From the NCBI GenBank assembly GCA_900188465.1, contig FZPE01000003.1:124001-188000 (forward strand): DNA of 64,000 nucleotides, given 5' to 3'. This stretch comes from Micrococcales bacterium KH10 (lineage in GTDB: Bacteria > Actinomycetota > Actinomycetes > Actinomycetales > Cellulomonadaceae). The position numbers and the translations under genes are program-made. This document shows, one piece after another, positions 62,491-64,000 of the stretch. Position 1 is the stretch's first letter, and the number at the start of each line of letters is the position of its first letter. The notes under the pieces are model-generated. The model saw nothing but the letters and a program-made list of their open reading frames with translations. It did no database searches and had not been told where the DNA came from.

Positions 62491-63498
62491 TCAGCTGGTT
62501 GGCTGCTCGTTCTGGTAGATCTCGTCCTTGCCAGCGCCGCCGATCAAGATGTCGCGGCCAGTACCGCCCTCGATGAAGTCGTTACCGGGGCCACCATGGA
62601 TCCAGTCGGCTCCCTTACCGCCGTAAAGGATGTCGTGCCCCTTGTTGCCCCAGATCTTGTCGGGGCCGCTACCTCCGTCAATGGTGTCGTTTCCGGGACC
62701 ACCACGGATGATGTCTGCACCCTTGCCACCGTAGATGGTGTCATCGCCTTGACCGCCGCGGATGTCATCCTTGCCGGCACCGCCGTAGATGGTGTCGTCT
62801 CCCTTGTTGCCGCGGATCGTGTCGTCACCCGTCTGGCCACGGAGCACATCATTGCCTGGACCACCACGGATAATGTCATCGCCCTTGCCGCCGCGGATCT
62901 CGTCGTCGCCCTTGTTGCCGCGGAGGTTGTCGTTACCCGGGCCACCGTGGATGAAGTCATCATCGGGACCACCGCGAATGATGTCATCGCCATCTTCACC
63001 GTAGATCCGGTCTTTTCCTGCACCACCGCGGATGTTGTCATCACCAGCACCACCGTAGATGGTGTCATCGCCGTCGTCTCCGTTGATGATGTCGTTGCCA
63101 TCTTCACCGTAGATGGTGTCGTTGCCAGCGCCTCCGGAAATGGTGTCATTACCGGCGCCGCCGAAAATGGTGTCGTCCCCGTCACCGCCGTTGATGATGT
63201 CATCGCCCGCGCCGCCACAGATCGTGTCGTTACCGCCAAGACCGTTGATGGTGACGTTGGTGCCAAGTGCCACGATGACGTCGTCGCCTTCGGTGCCGTT
63301 GATGACGGTCTCATCTTCAGCGCCCACGATGGTTGCCTCGAGACCGTTACAGAGATGTACTACCGGTTCTTCAGCTGGGGGGTCGGTCGGCGCGTCATCC
63401 GCAAGGGCAGGCATCGCCCCGGCAACAGCCACAGCACCGCCTGCAAGCAGTGTCCCAAAAGTCATCTTCCAATGTTTCGTACTCATTCGCTTCGACAT
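62491..63498 (-). CDS. Exported RTX-like calcium-binding repeat protein
   Basis: This 335-residue protein has a signal peptide (TFGTLLAGGAVAVAGAMPALA, cleaved near residue 33) and one Cys pair (HLCNGLE, DTICGG). About 28 glycine-rich nonapeptides of the type GGxGxDxIx follow (for example GGAGNDTISGGAGNDTIYG). Such repeats bind calcium and fold into a parallel beta-roll. In this protein many units carry Arg (IRGG), which is not typical of toxin RTX domains. No catalytic domain or type I secretion gene is present, so a haemolysin role is not supported; a structural or adhesive exported protein is more likely. The ATG at 63498 has GAGGAA upstream. Confidence 0.85.
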   Translation of the reverse strand: MSKRMSTKHWKMTFGTLLAGGAVAVAGAMPALADDAPTDPPAEEPVVHLCNGLEATIVGAEDETVINGTEGDDVIVALGTNVTINGLGGNDTICGGAGDDIINGGDGDDTIFGGAGNDTISGGAGNDTIYGEDGNDIINGDDGDDTIYGGAGDDNIRGGAGKDRIYGEDGDDIIRGGPDDDFIHGGPGNDNLRGNKGDDEIRGGKGDDIIRGGPGNDVLRGQTGDDTIRGNKGDDTIYGGAGKDDIRGGQGDDTIYGGKGADIIRGGPGNDTIDGGSGPDKIWGNKGHDILYGGKGADWIHGGPGNDFIEGGTGRDILIGGAGKDEIYQNEQPTS

Positions 63499-63710
63499 GT
63501 GTATTCCTCGTTTCGTAGCCTTCAGTGGCACTTGCCACGCTAACGAGACTCGCGTCGCGTTGCACGACGAACCATGGCGATGTCACTGAGTCTTCACATC
63601 AACCACACATTCGGCCATTCATGGCCAGAATTGGGTCACTGCAGACCACGCGTCATCCCATCTATGCCCACCATCATGGCGTTGTCAGCCCTCACACGTA
63701 GGCTAGACAT

Positions 63711-64000
63711 ATGAGCATCTCCGAACCTGGCCAGGCGACCCTTCCCTCGGGAATCGCGCTTGACGCACTCGATCCCACTATCCGCCCGCAAGACGACCTC
63801 TTTCGTCATGTCAATGGCCGGTGGCTTGCAGCACACACCATCCCTGCCGACCGTGCAGTTGATGGAGCCTTTCGCGAACTAGCCGATCAGGCCGAAGTTC
63901 ATGTGCGTGAGATCGTCGAGGCGTGTTCGAACCGTACTCAGGACGAGGCAAGGACGAGTGATAACTTCGGGCCTATCAGCACAGCGATCGGCGCGCTCTA
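63711..64000 (+). CDS. pepO: M13 family metallopeptidase (neprilysin/PepO-like), N-terminal part
   Basis: Only the first 96 codons are present; the gene runs off the right edge. The translation begins MSISEPGQATLPSGIALDAL and continues with IRPQDDLFRHVNGRWLAAHT, the conserved N-terminus of M13 endopeptidases. The zinc motif would lie further on. There is no signal peptide and no ribosome binding site; TAGGCT lies 7-12 bases before the ATG, so the mRNA may be leaderless. Confidence 0.88.
   Translation, partial: MSISEPGQATLPSGIALDALDPTIRPQDDLFRHVNGRWLAAHTIPADRAVDGAFRELADQAEVHVREIVEACSNRTQDEARTSDNFGPISTAIGAL

Noticed and set aside
62596-63314. Repeats resembling a CRISPR array
   Set aside because: The repetition is coding (nonapeptide repeats), with no constant repeat/spacer pattern and no cas genes.
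62544-63543. Long frames on both strands across the RTX-like gene that also look repetitive
   Set aside because: They are frame shadows of the nonapeptide repeats; only the minus-strand frame with signal peptide and GGxGxD units makes sense.

Overview
This window comes from a high-GC Gram-positive bacterium, an actinomycete (Actinomycetota). The evidence is gene order and gene content: dprA, xerC, a WhiG-type sigma factor and an M23 peptidase next to rpsB; DUF2469-rnhB-lepB-rplS-trmD-rimM-khpA-rpsP; amtB-glnB-glnD with a GlnR-like box; DUF4233-folC-ileS behind a T-box; and paired clpP genes with clpX and tig. GTG starts are common and starts often overlap the previous stop (ATGA, GTGA, TGATG). 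I cannot name the genus.

Layout. 1-16.8 kb is a dense housekeeping block, almost all on the minus strand: translation (rpsB, rplS, rpsP, trmD, rimM, khpA), DNA uptake and repair-type genes (dprA, yifB, yraN, rnhB, xerC), protein export (two lepB, ffh), and a GlnD that lacks its usual C-terminal ACT sensor domains. 16.9-24 kb holds glnB, amtB, ftsY, smc and ndk. At 24.2-25.6 kb is an exported collagen-like protein, followed by DUF4233, folC and ileS with its T-box leader.

31-35.3 kb is an accessory island of visibly lower GC. It has a decayed short-chain dehydrogenase behind an intact-looking iron box, and a four-gene cluster made of a small secreted protein, an ABC ATPase and two membrane proteins. 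The cluster looks like a dedicated export or immunity system of unknown type. It is flanked by a copper protein (HMA, TauE-like and cupredoxin domains fused) behind a CsoR-like operator. Core genes proC, valS (the type without a C-terminal coiled coil) and map follow.

41.8-49.6 kb encodes two very large exported carbohydrate-active-looking proteins in tandem. They share an almost identical cationic C-terminal module, and the downstream gene is split by a one-base frameshift. Related lysine- and arginine-rich C-terminal modules occur on the exported proteins at 24.2 kb and 54.3 kb, so four proteins in this window carry a candidate wall-association domain. 49.7-54.1 kb is the proteostasis block clpX, clpP2, clpP1, tig.

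54.3 kb to the end: a His-rich HAF-repeat exported protein behind a Zur-like box; tRNA-Pro and tRNA-Gly; a cysteine-biosynthesis unit, cysK-cysE, preceded by a 19-residue leader peptide with six cysteines (likely cysteine-responsive attenuation); an Eis-like acetyltransferase; a Nei/Fpg glycosylase; rpiB; an RTX-like calcium-binding repeat protein; and the start of an M13 metallopeptidase. The best candidates for little-described biology are the Cys leader, the secreted-protein/ABC cluster, the family of cationic C-terminal modules, and the zinc-linked His-rich HAF protein.
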